Source: Hahella sp050299855
GTDB taxonomy: Bacteria; Pseudomonadota; Gammaproteobacteria; Pseudomonadales; Oleiphilaceae
Direction of reading: 5' to 3'
Length of the DNA: 64,000 bases
NCBI GenBank assembly: GCA_050299855.1
Contig: JBNKWQ010000005.1
Coordinates: 62,001 to 126,000, forward strand
Position numbers and translations under genes: made by a program. Within the stretch, counting starts at the first letter, position 1. Each line of letters opens with the position of its first letter. Positions 24,551 through 33,664 of the stretch are shown here, piece by piece. The notes beneath the pieces were generated by a model that did not search any database, was not told the origin of the DNA, and saw only the letters and a list, made by a program, of their open reading frames with translations.

Positions 24551-26983
24551 ATGAAGTTGAGCTGGCTGCAAGCCGTTATAGTCAGTTTGCTATTAATGTT
24601 CCTGGCGAATAGAACCTGCTTTGGCGCGCCACTAATGATGGACGCCCTGCCTGCACACACCCTGAATTTGGCTGCCGTCGTTGAAACCTGGCATGACCAG
24701 CAGGAAAGTACCAACATCCAAAAACTGTTGGATTCTGAAGACCAGTTCGACTGGAAGCCGGTGTTGCAAGGCAATGTCAACTTTGGCTTTGATCCTAAAC
24801 CCCTGTGGATGCGTTTTTCCATTCAAAACTCTGGCATCGAAAATCTCGAACCTTTACTGGTCCTGGCATCACCCACGCTGGATCAGGTGGAACTTTTTCA
24901 AGTGGACCGAGCAGGTGTAGTAACGCAATTGCTGCGTACCGGTAATGATCTGCCCTTTAATACCCGTCGTGTGGACAACCGAAATTTTGTTATGCCATTG
25001 AAAGTGAAACCTGGTGAGCAGTTGCGGTTTTATCTGCGAATCGAAGAAGCGGGTTCTCTACAGGCACCACTCGCCCTCTGGGATAGGGAAGCCTATTTCG
25101 GTCACTACCAATATGAACAGACCAAATTCGCCCTATATTTTGGCCTTCTTATTACCCTGATTGCCTATAATTTATTCCTGGCGGTTTCCCTGAAATCGGC
25201 TGGTCATCGATATTACGTTGGTTATGTCGTCGCCCTGTTAGTGATCCAGGCTTCACAAACCGGGTTTGGCTCGCAATTTCTGTGGCCGGAATCGCCGCAT
25301 TGGGCTTACCTTGCAGTGCAAATTGGTGTTCCTGTTTCGTTGATGTTTGCGGGACTGTTCAGCATAGAAGCACTCAACCTTAAGGTCCATCCTCGTTTGG
25401 CACGTTGGAATCGCCTGGTAATCTACGTTGCGCAGGCTGTCATGGTGCTGGGGCTGGTAGTGCCCTTGAGTTTTCACCTCAAGTTGACTGTGGCCTTTGG
25501 AATGCTGGCTTCACTGGCCTTTCTGATAGCCGGCCTGCTGAGCTGGCGCACCGGCGACATGTCCTCCCGTCTTTACACTCTGGCTTGGGTGGCACTTGCA
25601 GCCGGGACCTTAGTATACGGACTGACCAAATTTGGTCTGATGCCTGCCAATATCATCACTAATAACGCATTCTGGTTTGGCTCTGCGCTGGAAGGACTGA
25701 TGCTGTCCTTTTCCCTGGCGGCGCGGATGAGTGAATTGCAGAAAACCAAACTGGAGTTGCAAACTCAGCTGATTGAGGATCGGGAAAAACAATTTGAGCT
25801 TGAGTCCAAAGCCATTATGTTTGAAGCGAAAAACAAGACCAGGGACGAGTTTATCGCCACGTTCAGTCATGAAATCAGAACGCCGATCAATGGTGTGCTT
25901 GGTATGTCAGAGTTATTGGACGATACGGCGCTGGACCCGACTCAAAAAATCTACTTGAAAGCCATTAGGAGCAGTGGTGAAAGCCTGTTACTTTTGATTA
26001 ACAGCGTCTTGGATTTTTCCAAAATTGAAGCGGAACATCTGGAGCTGGAAAAATTGCCTACCGCTCTACGGCCTTTGGTCAATGAAAGTTGCACATTGTT
26101 TGAAACCATCGCCGAAGAAAAAGGCCTGGGTTTCGGCATTCGTTATGAAGGTGTGATTCCCGAGGCCATTCTCATTGACCCGCTGCGGATTAAGCAGATA
26201 CTGCTCAACCTGCTTTCCAACGCCTTTAAATTTACTGCCCGAGGCTCGGTTGAGCTGGTGGTGAGTGCCGATGAAGGACAACGACTGCGATTTGAAGTGA
26301 CTGATACCGGTATCGGTATCGCTGAGGAAAGCCAGGAACGGCTGTTTGAAACTTTTTATCAGGCCGATAAGTCGACTACCCGCCGCTATGGTGGAACAGG
26401 GCTTGGGCTCGCTATCTCCAGAAAGCTGGTTGAAATGCATGGTGGCGTCATGGGCGTAACAAGTGCACCTGAATGTGGCTCCACCTTCTGGTTTGAAATC
26501 CCCTTACTGGCTGCGGAATTGCCCGTTGAAGACGACAATAGTTCGCTTCATGCCGAACTAATACAATCAACTGCTGAAAAATCAGGTAGCCAGGGACGGG
26601 TGTTGGTTGCGGAAGATAACCAGGTCAATTCCCTGGTAATTCGCCGCTATCTGGAGCGTTTTGGCTGTCAGGTAGATCTCTCAACAAATGGCCAAGAAGC
26701 TGTAGATGCCTTTGTTAATGACCCGAGAGCCTATGATCTGGTGCTGTTGGATTACGAAATGCCGGTGCGGGATGGCTATGAGGCGACGCTGGATATACGC
26801 CGGTTTGAAGCGGATCAAAATCTCGAACCCACACCAATTGTGGGAATCAGTGCCCATACCCTGGTGGAGACTATAGATCGATTGCGTCATGCAGGGATGG
26901 ATGACTTTTTGTCCAAGCCCATCAAAGAAGAAACGCTTAAAGCCGTCTTGCAAAAATACATTCCACAGGATCAGATAGCCTGA
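24551..26983 (+). CDS. Hybrid sensor histidine kinase with 7TMR-DISM sensor
   Basis: 810 residues. Signal peptide (1-26); periplasmic 7TMR-DISMED2 beta domain (about 40-170); seven membrane helices (about 190-390); a coiled coil; HisKA with FSHEIRTPINGVLGM (His near 440); an ATPase domain with NLLSNAFKFT, DTGIGI and GTGLGLAIS; and a C-terminal receiver with LLDYEMPVRDGYEA (Asp near 735). DISM sensors often bind carbohydrates or other external ligands. It lacks an Hpt domain, so a separate phosphotransfer partner is needed. No cognate regulator is adjacent; the nearest neighbour is the isolated flagellin. Confidence 0.9.
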   Translation: MKLSWLQAVIVSLLLMFLANRTCFGAPLMMDALPAHTLNLAAVVETWHDQQESTNIQKLLDSEDQFDWKPVLQGNVNFGFDPKPLWMRFSIQNSGIENLEPLLVLASPTLDQVELFQVDRAGVVTQLLRTGNDLPFNTRRVDNRNFVMPLKVKPGEQLRFYLRIEEAGSLQAPLALWDREAYFGHYQYEQTKFALYFGLLITLIAYNLFLAVSLKSAGHRYYVGYVVALLVIQASQTGFGSQFLWPESPHWAYLAVQIGVPVSLMFAGLFSIEALNLKVHPRLARWNRLVIYVAQAVMVLGLVVPLSFHLKLTVAFGMLASLAFLIAGLLSWRTGDMSSRLYTLAWVALAAGTLVYGLTKFGLMPANIITNNAFWFGSALEGLMLSFSLAARMSELQKTKLELQTQLIEDREKQFELESKAIMFEAKNKTRDEFIATFSHEIRTPINGVLGMSELLDDTALDPTQKIYLKAIRSSGESLLLLINSVLDFSKIEAEHLELEKLPTALRPLVNESCTLFETIAEEKGLGFGIRYEGVIPEAILIDPLRIKQILLNLLSNAFKFTARGSVELVVSADEGQRLRFEVTDTGIGIAEESQERLFETFYQADKSTTRRYGGTGLGLAISRKLVEMHGGVMGVTSAPECGSTFWFEIPLLAAELPVEDDNSSLHAELIQSTAEKSGSQGRVLVAEDNQVNSLVIRRYLERFGCQVDLSTNGQEAVDAFVNDPRAYDLVLLDYEMPVRDGYEATLDIRRFEADQNLEPTPIVGISAHTLVETIDRLRHAGMDDFLSKPIKEETLKAVLQKYIPQDQIA

Positions 26984-27062
26984 ACCTGGCTATCGACTGC
27001 TGGGTCCTGCCGCCGAAATAACGCATAATAGCGCTTCCTGCTATTGCATAAGAGCCGACAAA

Positions 27063-27515
27063 ATGCACATCTGGGTTGATGCTGACGCCTGTCCCAACGT
27101 TATTAAGGAAATTCTGTTTCGTGCTGCGGAACGTGCCGCCACGCAGCTGACTCTGGTTGCCAATCAGGCTGTCAAAGTGCCTCCATCGCCATTCATTAAA
27201 ACACTTCAGGTGGCCTCTGGTTTCGATGTGGCGGACAACACAATCGTTGAACGACTTGAGACTGGTGATTTGGTGATCACTGCTGATATTCCTCTTGCGG
27301 CAGAAGTGATTGAGAAAGGTGGGCATGCGCTCAACCCACGTGGGCAGTTTTATACGCCGGAAAATATCCGTCAGAGATTGGCCATGCGAGACTTTATGGA
27401 AACCATGCGTAGTAGTGGCATCCAAAGTGGTGGACCGCCAACTTTTAGCCATGCTGACAGAATGGAATTTGCCAATCAGCTGGATCGGTTTCTTGCCAAG
27501 CATAAGGCGGTATAG
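27063..27515 (+). CDS. yaiI: YaiI/YqxD family (UPF0178) protein
   Basis: 150 residues with the family opening MHIWVDADACPNVIKEI and later VITADIPLAAEVIEKGGHALNPRG. This is a PIN-like nuclease fold with conserved acidic residues; the cellular role is not established. It begins 79 bases after the hybrid kinase on the same strand. Confidence 0.88.
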   Translation: MHIWVDADACPNVIKEILFRAAERAATQLTLVANQAVKVPPSPFIKTLQVASGFDVADNTIVERLETGDLVITADIPLAAEVIEKGGHALNPRGQFYTPENIRQRLAMRDFMETMRSSGIQSGGPPTFSHADRMEFANQLDRFLAKHKAV

Positions 27516-27599
27516 GTGAGTCGTAGTTTGAATGCTTGAGTTTCTGGGTAGGAAAAACTTGAATTGGGACAAAAGAGAGGGGAAGGAAAATAAAGGAGC

Positions 27600-27745
27600 G
27601 GGCACAGTATCCATACTGTACCCTGCTTGAAGCGCATCCTTTGCCATGTCCTATGGCGGTGGTCTTCCTTGTAGCATCCATGTTGGGGCGCATCCGTTGC
27701 CAAATCCTATGGCGTTTCGTCATCCCTGGTGCATCCTTGCAAACA
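27600..27745. repeat. Intergenic degenerate tandem repeat, about 56-bp period
   Basis: Within a 377-base gene-free stretch (27516-27892), two copies begin GCGCATCC(T/G)TTGCCA and continue with TCCTATGGCG (units near 27632 and 27688), followed by GCATCC endings. A perfect small palindrome ACAGTAT-CC-ATACTGT (27604-27619) precedes them. The rest of the stretch shows no gene. Confidence 0.55.
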
Positions 27746-27892
27746 GTCCATGTTTGTTTATCTCCGTTGAAGTGAATATTAGAGAAACCGCGGGGTGGAA
27801 AATAGAGCACTTTTCTGTTAGCTGTGTGAGATATTTCCTACGCGTCTGTATGATATCGGCATGGTGTCGAAAAGTGTAAATAAATCAATTAT

Positions 27893-29341
27893 CTAGCCAC
27901 GCCAGAAAGTGCGTGTGAAGAGGATTAATACTGCCAGAAATTCCAGCCGGCCCAGCAACATGCCCAATGCCAGCAACCACTTGGCACTACTCTGCAGATG
28001 TTGGAAATTACCGGCAGGGCCGATCATGTCTCCCAGACCTGGCCCCACGTTCATTAAAGCAGTAGAGGCACCGGTAATACTGGTTAGAAAATCCAGACCG
28101 GTCAGGGAAAGCAAAAAGGTCAGTACTATCAATGATGTCATGAGGAAAAACAGAAAGGCGATACAAGATTGAATAATGTCGTCAGTTACGGCCCTGCCGC
28201 CATATTTACTGGAAATAACGGCATTAGGGTGTACTGATTTGACCAGCTGGGTTTTCAGCAGTATGAAGAACATCTGACAACGGAAGATTTTGACGCCGCC
28301 GCTGGTAGAGCCGGAACAGCCACCGATAAAGGTTAGAAAGAAAAACAGTACAATGGCGGCATTACCCCAGTGGGAATAGTCCGCGCTGGCAAAGCCAGTG
28401 GTGGTCACTACTGAAGTAACATTAAGCGCAGAGAGTGTCAGTGCGCGCCAGAATTCCATTTTTCCTGTTAGTTCAAGATCCAGCGCCAATATCAGAGATA
28501 CACCTGCCAGCAGGCCGACCAGGCCCAGCACCTGAATATCCTTGAAAACCGCAATATTGCGATGGCTCCACATGCGCACGTAGAGCAGAAACGGAATTGA
28601 TCCGGAAATCATGAAAATGATGCAGATCCACTGCAGCAGGTAAGAATCAAACTGCCCAAATGAATTATCAGAGGTGGAAAAGCCACCGGTTGAGATAGTC
28701 GTCATGGCATGGTTGATGGCATTGAAAGGGGACATGCCGCCAATAAAATAGGCAAGGCTGCAGACCACACTCAGAATTACATAGGTGCTGATAATGCCGA
28801 CCAGCATCTGGTGGGCTCTTGGTGTCGCTTTTTCAGACCAATCCGAAGACTCGGTTTTGAAGAGGCGCATCCCACCCACTTTCAGTGAAGGCAGAATGGC
28901 AATTGCCATACCGATAATGCCGATCCCTCCAAACCACTGCAGAATCGACCGCCATAGCAGGATGTCTCGGGAAAGTGTATCCAGCCCTGTCATAACGGTA
29001 GAGCCGGTGGTCGTCAGGGCAGAAATGGTTTCAAAGGACGCATCGGTGAAGGAAAGGGGTTCGGCCATCAGTATAAATGGCAGTAGGCCAAAGGCCGGCA
29101 CCACCAGCCAGGCTCCGCTGGTAATGATAAACAGTTGTTTGGAAACCAGCCGTTCCGGCATGTTCCGGCTCAAAAATTGACAGATTCCTGCGCCAATCAG
29201 TGTTAGCAGTGCACTTCCCAGAAAGCCCTGTTGGTTAACCTCATCGCCAAACAATACGAGGCTCAGGGGCAATAACATCAATAACCCCAGCACTGCCAGG
29301 GCAATTGACAGTAGGCGAAACAGAGGCTTCAGCAGCATCAT
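27893..29341 (-). CDS. trkH: Trk/Ktr potassium uptake membrane subunit TrkH
   Basis: 482 residues, the normal TrkH length, with four M1-P-M2 repeats. Filter-region segments are visible as SALTTTGSTVMTG, TTISTGGFSTSD, VTTTGFASADY and LMNVGPGLGDMIGP. It forms the potassium pore and is normally gated by TrkA, which is not in this window. Confidence 0.92.
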   Translation of the reverse strand: MMLLKPLFRLLSIALAVLGLLMLLPLSLVLFGDEVNQQGFLGSALLTLIGAGICQFLSRNMPERLVSKQLFIITSGAWLVVPAFGLLPFILMAEPLSFTDASFETISALTTTGSTVMTGLDTLSRDILLWRSILQWFGGIGIIGMAIAILPSLKVGGMRLFKTESSDWSEKATPRAHQMLVGIISTYVILSVVCSLAYFIGGMSPFNAINHAMTTISTGGFSTSDNSFGQFDSYLLQWICIIFMISGSIPFLLYVRMWSHRNIAVFKDIQVLGLVGLLAGVSLILALDLELTGKMEFWRALTLSALNVTSVVTTTGFASADYSHWGNAAIVLFFFLTFIGGCSGSTSGGVKIFRCQMFFILLKTQLVKSVHPNAVISSKYGGRAVTDDIIQSCIAFLFFLMTSLIVLTFLLSLTGLDFLTSITGASTALMNVGPGLGDMIGPAGNFQHLQSSAKWLLALGMLLGRLEFLAVLILFTRTFWRG

Positions 29342-29422
29342 AGTTTTACATCTAAATTCAGAGCCAAGGAGAATGTCATGGTAAGTGGGGCCAAGCGGAA
29401 ATAACCCAGCGTGTATATTGCC

Positions 29423-29845
29423 CTACTCATTGATATATTCAGCCATAACAACATGTGTCTTAATCTTGCCGACACCTTCAATCGCTGTGATCTGATCCCT
29501 GATCTGGTGTACACGGTTCATTGAGGGCGCACGGATTGTCAGCAACATGTCAGTATCACCGGCTACACCGTGACACACCTTGATTTCAGGAATACGTCTC
29601 AGCTGTCGAGCCACTTCGGTGCATTGAACAGTGTTATAGCCGATTTCCAGGTAGACTGTCATTTCATCGCTGGCTCTGGGGCTGAGCAGCACCTGATAGC
29701 CACGAATAATGCCGATGTCTTCCAGCTTACGGATGCGGTCAGTGACGGCAGAGCGCGATAGATTAACCTGTTCTGCAATTGCAGACACTGACTGGCGGGC
29801 ATTTTCTCGCAGGTGTTGAATGATTTTTTCGTCGTAACGATCCAC
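29423..29845 (-). CDS. Lrp/AsnC-family transcriptional regulator
   Basis: 140 residues from GTG 29845, preceded by GAGG; ATG at 29881 or 29929 would add residues unlike the family. N-terminal helix-turn-helix (DRYDEKIIQHLRENARQSVSAIAEQVNLSRSAVTDRIRKLE) and a RAM ligand domain (VYLEIGYNT...GDTDMLLTIRAPS). Divergent from the YjeH-type exporter, it probably activates that gene in response to an amino acid, as Lrp does for E. coli yjeH. Confidence 0.85.
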   Translation of the reverse strand: MDRYDEKIIQHLRENARQSVSAIAEQVNLSRSAVTDRIRKLEDIGIIRGYQVLLSPRASDEMTVYLEIGYNTVQCTEVARQLRRIPEIKVCHGVAGDTDMLLTIRAPSMNRVHQIRDQITAIEGVGKIKTHVVMAEYINE

Positions 29846-30038
29846 ATTGACCTCGGGCAGCAGGCAGGGAGCTAAAAGCATCCTGCCGGGACATCCCGCA
29901 TTTTGGCGGGCTAATAAGGCAAATTGCAAGATGCACTTGTACTAATCTAGGCACATGTTCAACACAGATACCGAGTGAATCGAGAGAGTATCTGAACACC
30001 TGAAAAATTCCAGGTATATGCTGCCGAGATTGAAATCA

Positions 30039-31292
30039 ATGACAACGCTTAAACCAACTTTAACCCTGGTGCAGGGATTGGGTCTGTTAACCTCTGCCCT
30101 CTTGGGCACGGGCGTGTTTATTTTGCCTGAGCTGACGGTAAGAACTTCAGGTGCCAATGCGTTGGCCGGCTGGTTAGTGCTGATTGTGGCCATTCTGCCG
30201 GTTGCCTTTGCCTTTGGGCGTCTCGGTCAGCAATATCCTCATGCCGGAGGAGCCTCGCATTTTGTTGGGACAGCATTTGGAAGATTGCATGGCCGCATTG
30301 TCGGTTGGCTTTTTATAGCACTCTTACCTGTTGGCTTACCTGCCGCGATAGAAATGGCGGTATGGTTTCTGAACAGCCTGATACCGATGTCGGATCTGGT
30401 GCAGGTACTGGTAAAACTGTTCATTCTGTTAGTCATGATGCTGGTCAACTTGCGTGGAATAAAAGTATCAGGTGCGTTGCAGACACTGATATCTGTGACG
30501 GTATGTGGCGTTATTATCGGTTTAACGGTGTTGGCGCTCGGCAAATCGGAGAGCACCAGCGTCACTAACTATTTGCCGGATAGTCTAGGGCTGGTGGCGA
30601 CTACGGCAGCGCTGGCATTCTGGAGTTTTATCGGCGTGGAAGCTCTGGCGCATGTTTCCTCGGAATTCAGGAATCCGCATCGGGATTTCCCTCTGGCACT
30701 AATCATTGGGGTGATACTGGTGGGTTTGATTTATTGTCTGGGTACTTGGCTGGTGCTGTCCTTCCCTTCATCAGTTACCCCTGAAGTGCCGGCGATGGTA
30801 GTGTTATTTGATCGCCTGATAGGCCCCTGGGGCGCACTCTGCATTGGTATTTTCGGATTTTTATCCTGCGTGGCGACCATGAATATCTATCATGCCAGTT
30901 CCTCGCGTATGCTCTGGAGTTTGGCGCGGGGAGGCGATGCTCCCAAGGTTATGGCGCGGCTTAACTCACAGCAATCTCCTGCAGTCGCGGTCATCGCCAT
31001 GACCCAATTGTGCGCACTCAGTATTCTGGTGACGAGCTGGCTGAATGTATCTCTGGAAGGTCTGATTATGCTGGCCAATGGTATTGTGGTGCTGATCTAT
31101 ATCATAACGATGCTGGCAGCTATTAGATTGCTGCAAGGTTGGGGGCGTCCGCTGGCGGTGTTGGGTATGTTGATTTGTCTCTGGCTGGCGGTGACACTGG
31201 GTCTTTCCATGATGTATGCCCTGGTGCTGTATGCGGTACTCTGGGTTAGCTTCCGTTTGCGTCCATTGCCGATAATTATTTCTGAATCTTAA
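30039..31292 (+). CDS. yjeH: Amino-acid exporter/permease, YjeH-like (APC superfamily)
   Basis: 417 residues from ATG 30039, which aligns with the E. coli YjeH start; ATG 30018 is in frame. About 12 helices; the first has GLLTSALLGTGVFILPEL. Segments YPHAGGASHFVGTAFG, GWLFIALLPVGLPAAIE and FIGVEALAHVSSEFRNPHRDFP match YjeH, an exporter of methionine and branched-chain amino acids. The divergent Lrp-type regulator supports an amino-acid substrate. Confidence 0.85.
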   Translation: MTTLKPTLTLVQGLGLLTSALLGTGVFILPELTVRTSGANALAGWLVLIVAILPVAFAFGRLGQQYPHAGGASHFVGTAFGRLHGRIVGWLFIALLPVGLPAAIEMAVWFLNSLIPMSDLVQVLVKLFILLVMMLVNLRGIKVSGALQTLISVTVCGVIIGLTVLALGKSESTSVTNYLPDSLGLVATTAALAFWSFIGVEALAHVSSEFRNPHRDFPLALIIGVILVGLIYCLGTWLVLSFPSSVTPEVPAMVVLFDRLIGPWGALCIGIFGFLSCVATMNIYHASSSRMLWSLARGGDAPKVMARLNSQQSPAVAVIAMTQLCALSILVTSWLNVSLEGLIMLANGIVVLIYIITMLAAIRLLQGWGRPLAVLGMLICLWLAVTLGLSMMYALVLYAVLWVSFRLRPLPIIISES

Positions 31293-31369
31293 TGGCGGTG
31301 CTGTTGACAGGGGTGTAAGCCGTTGCGATGCTCAACCACAGATTTCATCGTCCGGAATGACCCCTAATT

Positions 31370-32620
31370 ATGCACATGGATTCAATGCAGCCTCAGCTGA
31401 TCCGTTCCCTGCTGCTGGCGACTTTGTTGTCGGCAGCAGGCAGTTCAGCCACTGTTTATGCTAATGACCCCATTCAATCGGCTGATCCTTTTCAGGAATG
31501 TGTTGTCCGCTTGCAGGATCGTGCGGTCAATCATGGGATAAGTGAAACCATTGTTCAGCAGGTGTTGGGCAAGGTCAGCCATGTAGACAGGGTCATTGAA
31601 TTGGATCGTCGGCAACCGGAATTCACTACGCCTTTTTCGGATTACCTGAATTTGCGGGTTACCGAACAGCGGGTTACTCAGGGTCGAGAATTGTATCGGC
31701 AGCACCGTGAACTATTGCAGCGGGTCACCCGCGAAACTGGGGTGCCTGGTCATTATCTGGTGGCTTTCTGGGGGCTGGAGACCAACTACGGTCGTTTTTT
31801 CGGCAAAATGTCCACCGTTGATTCTCTGGCAACTTTGGCTTGCGACCAACGCCGCAGTGAATATTTTACCGGTGAGTTGCTGGCTGCGTTGACGATTATT
31901 GATCAGGGCGATATTGCCGCAGACGAAATGAAAGGCTCGTGGGCCGGAGCCCTGGGTCATGTTCAGTTCATGCCCTCGGTGTTCTTGAAATATGCCCGTG
32001 ATGCCAATAACGATGGTAAGCGTGATCTTTGGGGTAGCGTGGACGATGCCATGTTGTCTGCCGGAACTTTTCTAAAGGGCATCGGTTGGAAAAGCGGATT
32101 GCGTTGGGGGCGGGAGGTCATCCTACCCAAAGATTTCAGTTACGAACTGGCCGGACTGGCACAGGCCCGCTCGCTGGATGAGTGGCGGCGTTTGGGTTTG
32201 AAGGATGCCTTCGGGCGACCATTGGCCAATGTGGATATTCAGGCGGCGTTGCTGCTGCCATCCGGCCACTTGGGACCGACATTCCTGGTGTACGATAATT
32301 TTGAAGTCATCATGCGCTGGAACCGCTCAGAATATTATGCCCTTGCCGTCGGTCATCTGGCGGATCGTATAGCCGGCGGTGGTCCACTGCAGAATCCTCC
32401 ACCCACTGATAGTCCCCGTCTCAGCCGTGACACAGTGCTGCAGTTGCAACAGAAATTGTTGGCAAATGGGGTGGATCCCGGTGAGCCTGACGGCATATTG
32501 GGACCCGTCACACGCAATGCGCTGCGTCAGTTTCAGCTTCAGCAGGGTCTGGTGGCCGACGGATTTCCCGATAGCAGCACATTTGCCAGCTTGGGGGTGC
32601 CTTACCCTGACGCAAAGTAG
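31370..32620 (+). CDS. Lytic murein transglycosylase (MltB-type) with peptidoglycan-binding domain
   Basis: 416 residues. Signal peptide (to about residue 31), SLT_2 catalytic domain with the Glu in the motif FWGLETNYGRFFGK (about 130) and GSWAGALGHVQFMPSVF (about 190), then a C-terminal PG_binding_1 domain (LQQKLLANGVDPGEPDGILGPVTRNALRQFQ). It cleaves peptidoglycan strands to 1,6-anhydro products in the periplasm. No lipobox is evident, so it is probably soluble, unlike MltB itself. Confidence 0.9.
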   Translation: MHMDSMQPQLIRSLLLATLLSAAGSSATVYANDPIQSADPFQECVVRLQDRAVNHGISETIVQQVLGKVSHVDRVIELDRRQPEFTTPFSDYLNLRVTEQRVTQGRELYRQHRELLQRVTRETGVPGHYLVAFWGLETNYGRFFGKMSTVDSLATLACDQRRSEYFTGELLAALTIIDQGDIAADEMKGSWAGALGHVQFMPSVFLKYARDANNDGKRDLWGSVDDAMLSAGTFLKGIGWKSGLRWGREVILPKDFSYELAGLAQARSLDEWRRLGLKDAFGRPLANVDIQAALLLPSGHLGPTFLVYDNFEVIMRWNRSEYYALAVGHLADRIAGGGPLQNPPPTDSPRLSRDTVLQLQQKLLANGVDPGEPDGILGPVTRNALRQFQLQQGLVADGFPDSSTFASLGVPYPDAK

Positions 32621-32635
32621 ACCCTCAGGTCCGGT

Positions 32636-32833
32636 TTAAATCTCCCCCTCTTGCCACAGTTTTTCCTCCGCCCCGGCCTGAATGAGCAAGCAGGCGTTAG
32701 GATCGTTCAAATCCATTGATAGAGACGCCCGCGTCAATTGGTTACCTATGGTGGACGACAAATCAAAAATGACTCCCTTCTCAGTGACCAGTAAATCGGT
32801 ATCGCCAAACCATGGTGCCTGCTCAATGGCCAT
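32636..32833 (-). CDS. Small hypothetical protein downstream of trpA
   Basis: 65 residues with a normal amino-acid balance (LLVTEKGVIFDLSSTIGNQL near the middle) and no recognisable domain. It lies on the same strand as trpBA, 66 bases beyond trpA, so it may be the last gene of that unit. No strong ribosome site is visible. Could be spurious. Confidence 0.4.
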   Translation of the reverse strand: MAIEQAPWFGDTDLLVTEKGVIFDLSSTIGNQLTRASLSMDLNDPNACLLIQAGAEEKLWQEGEI

Positions 32834-32899
32834 TCTAGTTACTGGAGAGGCTTATTGTGAGAAGAGAAATTTAATCCGGCATCAGCCAAAAGGGGGCAA

Positions 32900-33664
32900 T
32901 TATGCCCCCAGATCTGCTTCATTCATGAGTGTAGCCATATTTTCGGCAGCAACCTGACTGCCGGATTGCGCCTGCCATTCAATATAACGGGAACAGACTG
33001 CGGCAATTTCCACCTTGCCGTTCAGCGCACGTAGATCACTGGCAGCCCGCACGCCGAATCCAACTGCTAATGGCAGGGAAGTTACCTGGCGTATGGATTG
33101 CACATAGCGGTCAAATGACCCATCCCAATTGGTTTGTTTACCGGTCACTCCCATGCGGGCTACCACGTAGACCATCATACGGCTCGCGTTGCAGACACGC
33201 TGCAGGCGGGATGCCGGAGTATTGGGCGTTACCATCAGGATCGGCGCCAGACCAAGTTCATCCAGTAGCGGCAGCATGGGCTCGACGTCCTCTACCGGCC
33301 AGTCCGGAATAATCAGTCCGCAGATACCGGCCGCAGCGGCCTCACGAAAGCATTGTTCCAGACCATAGCGGTAGAGCGGATTGAGGTAGCTCATCAAAAT
33401 AAATCGGACTTGGGGATGGCGGGCATTAGCCTTGCGGGCCAGCTCCAGTGTTGCTGCCACTGAACCGCCCTGTTGTAACGCCTGATAACAGGCATTGACC
33501 AGTGTGGGGCCATCGGCCACAGGGTCACTGAAAGGCACCTGTAGTTCAATCAGATTAACACCTGCCGCCACCAGGCCATCTATGGCATTCAGGTTCTCAT
33601 CCAGTGCCGGGAATCCGACCACAGCATGGGACATCACTTGCAGGGTTGGCATCAATTCAGACAT
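32900..33664 (-). CDS. trpA: Tryptophan synthase alpha chain-like protein, divergent
   Basis: 254 residues from ATG 33664, which has GGAGAG six bases upstream and overlaps the trpB end by eight bases. The catalytic acid pair is kept (Glu in NLIELQVPFSDP, Asp in VADGPTL), as are YVVARMGVTG and GFGV. The usual late phosphate-binding motif GSAIVK is replaced by CSRYIEW. Canonical TrpA splits indole-3-glycerol phosphate to indole and passes it to TrpB. The altered site and dedicated TetR regulator suggest a paralogue rather than the housekeeping enzyme. Confidence 0.82.
   Translation of the reverse strand: MSELMPTLQVMSHAVVGFPALDENLNAIDGLVAAGVNLIELQVPFSDPVADGPTLVNACYQALQQGGSVAATLELARKANARHPQVRFILMSYLNPLYRYGLEQCFREAAAAGICGLIIPDWPVEDVEPMLPLLDELGLAPILMVTPNTPASRLQRVCNASRMMVYVVARMGVTGKQTNWDGSFDRYVQSIRQVTSLPLAVGFGVRAASDLRALNGKVEIAAVCSRYIEWQAQSGSQVAAENMATLMNEADLGA

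Noticed and set aside
27445..27810. 121-codon minus-strand open frame across the intergenic repeats
   Set aside because: Its sequence is produced by the tandem repeats and by antisense yaiI; no coding signature.
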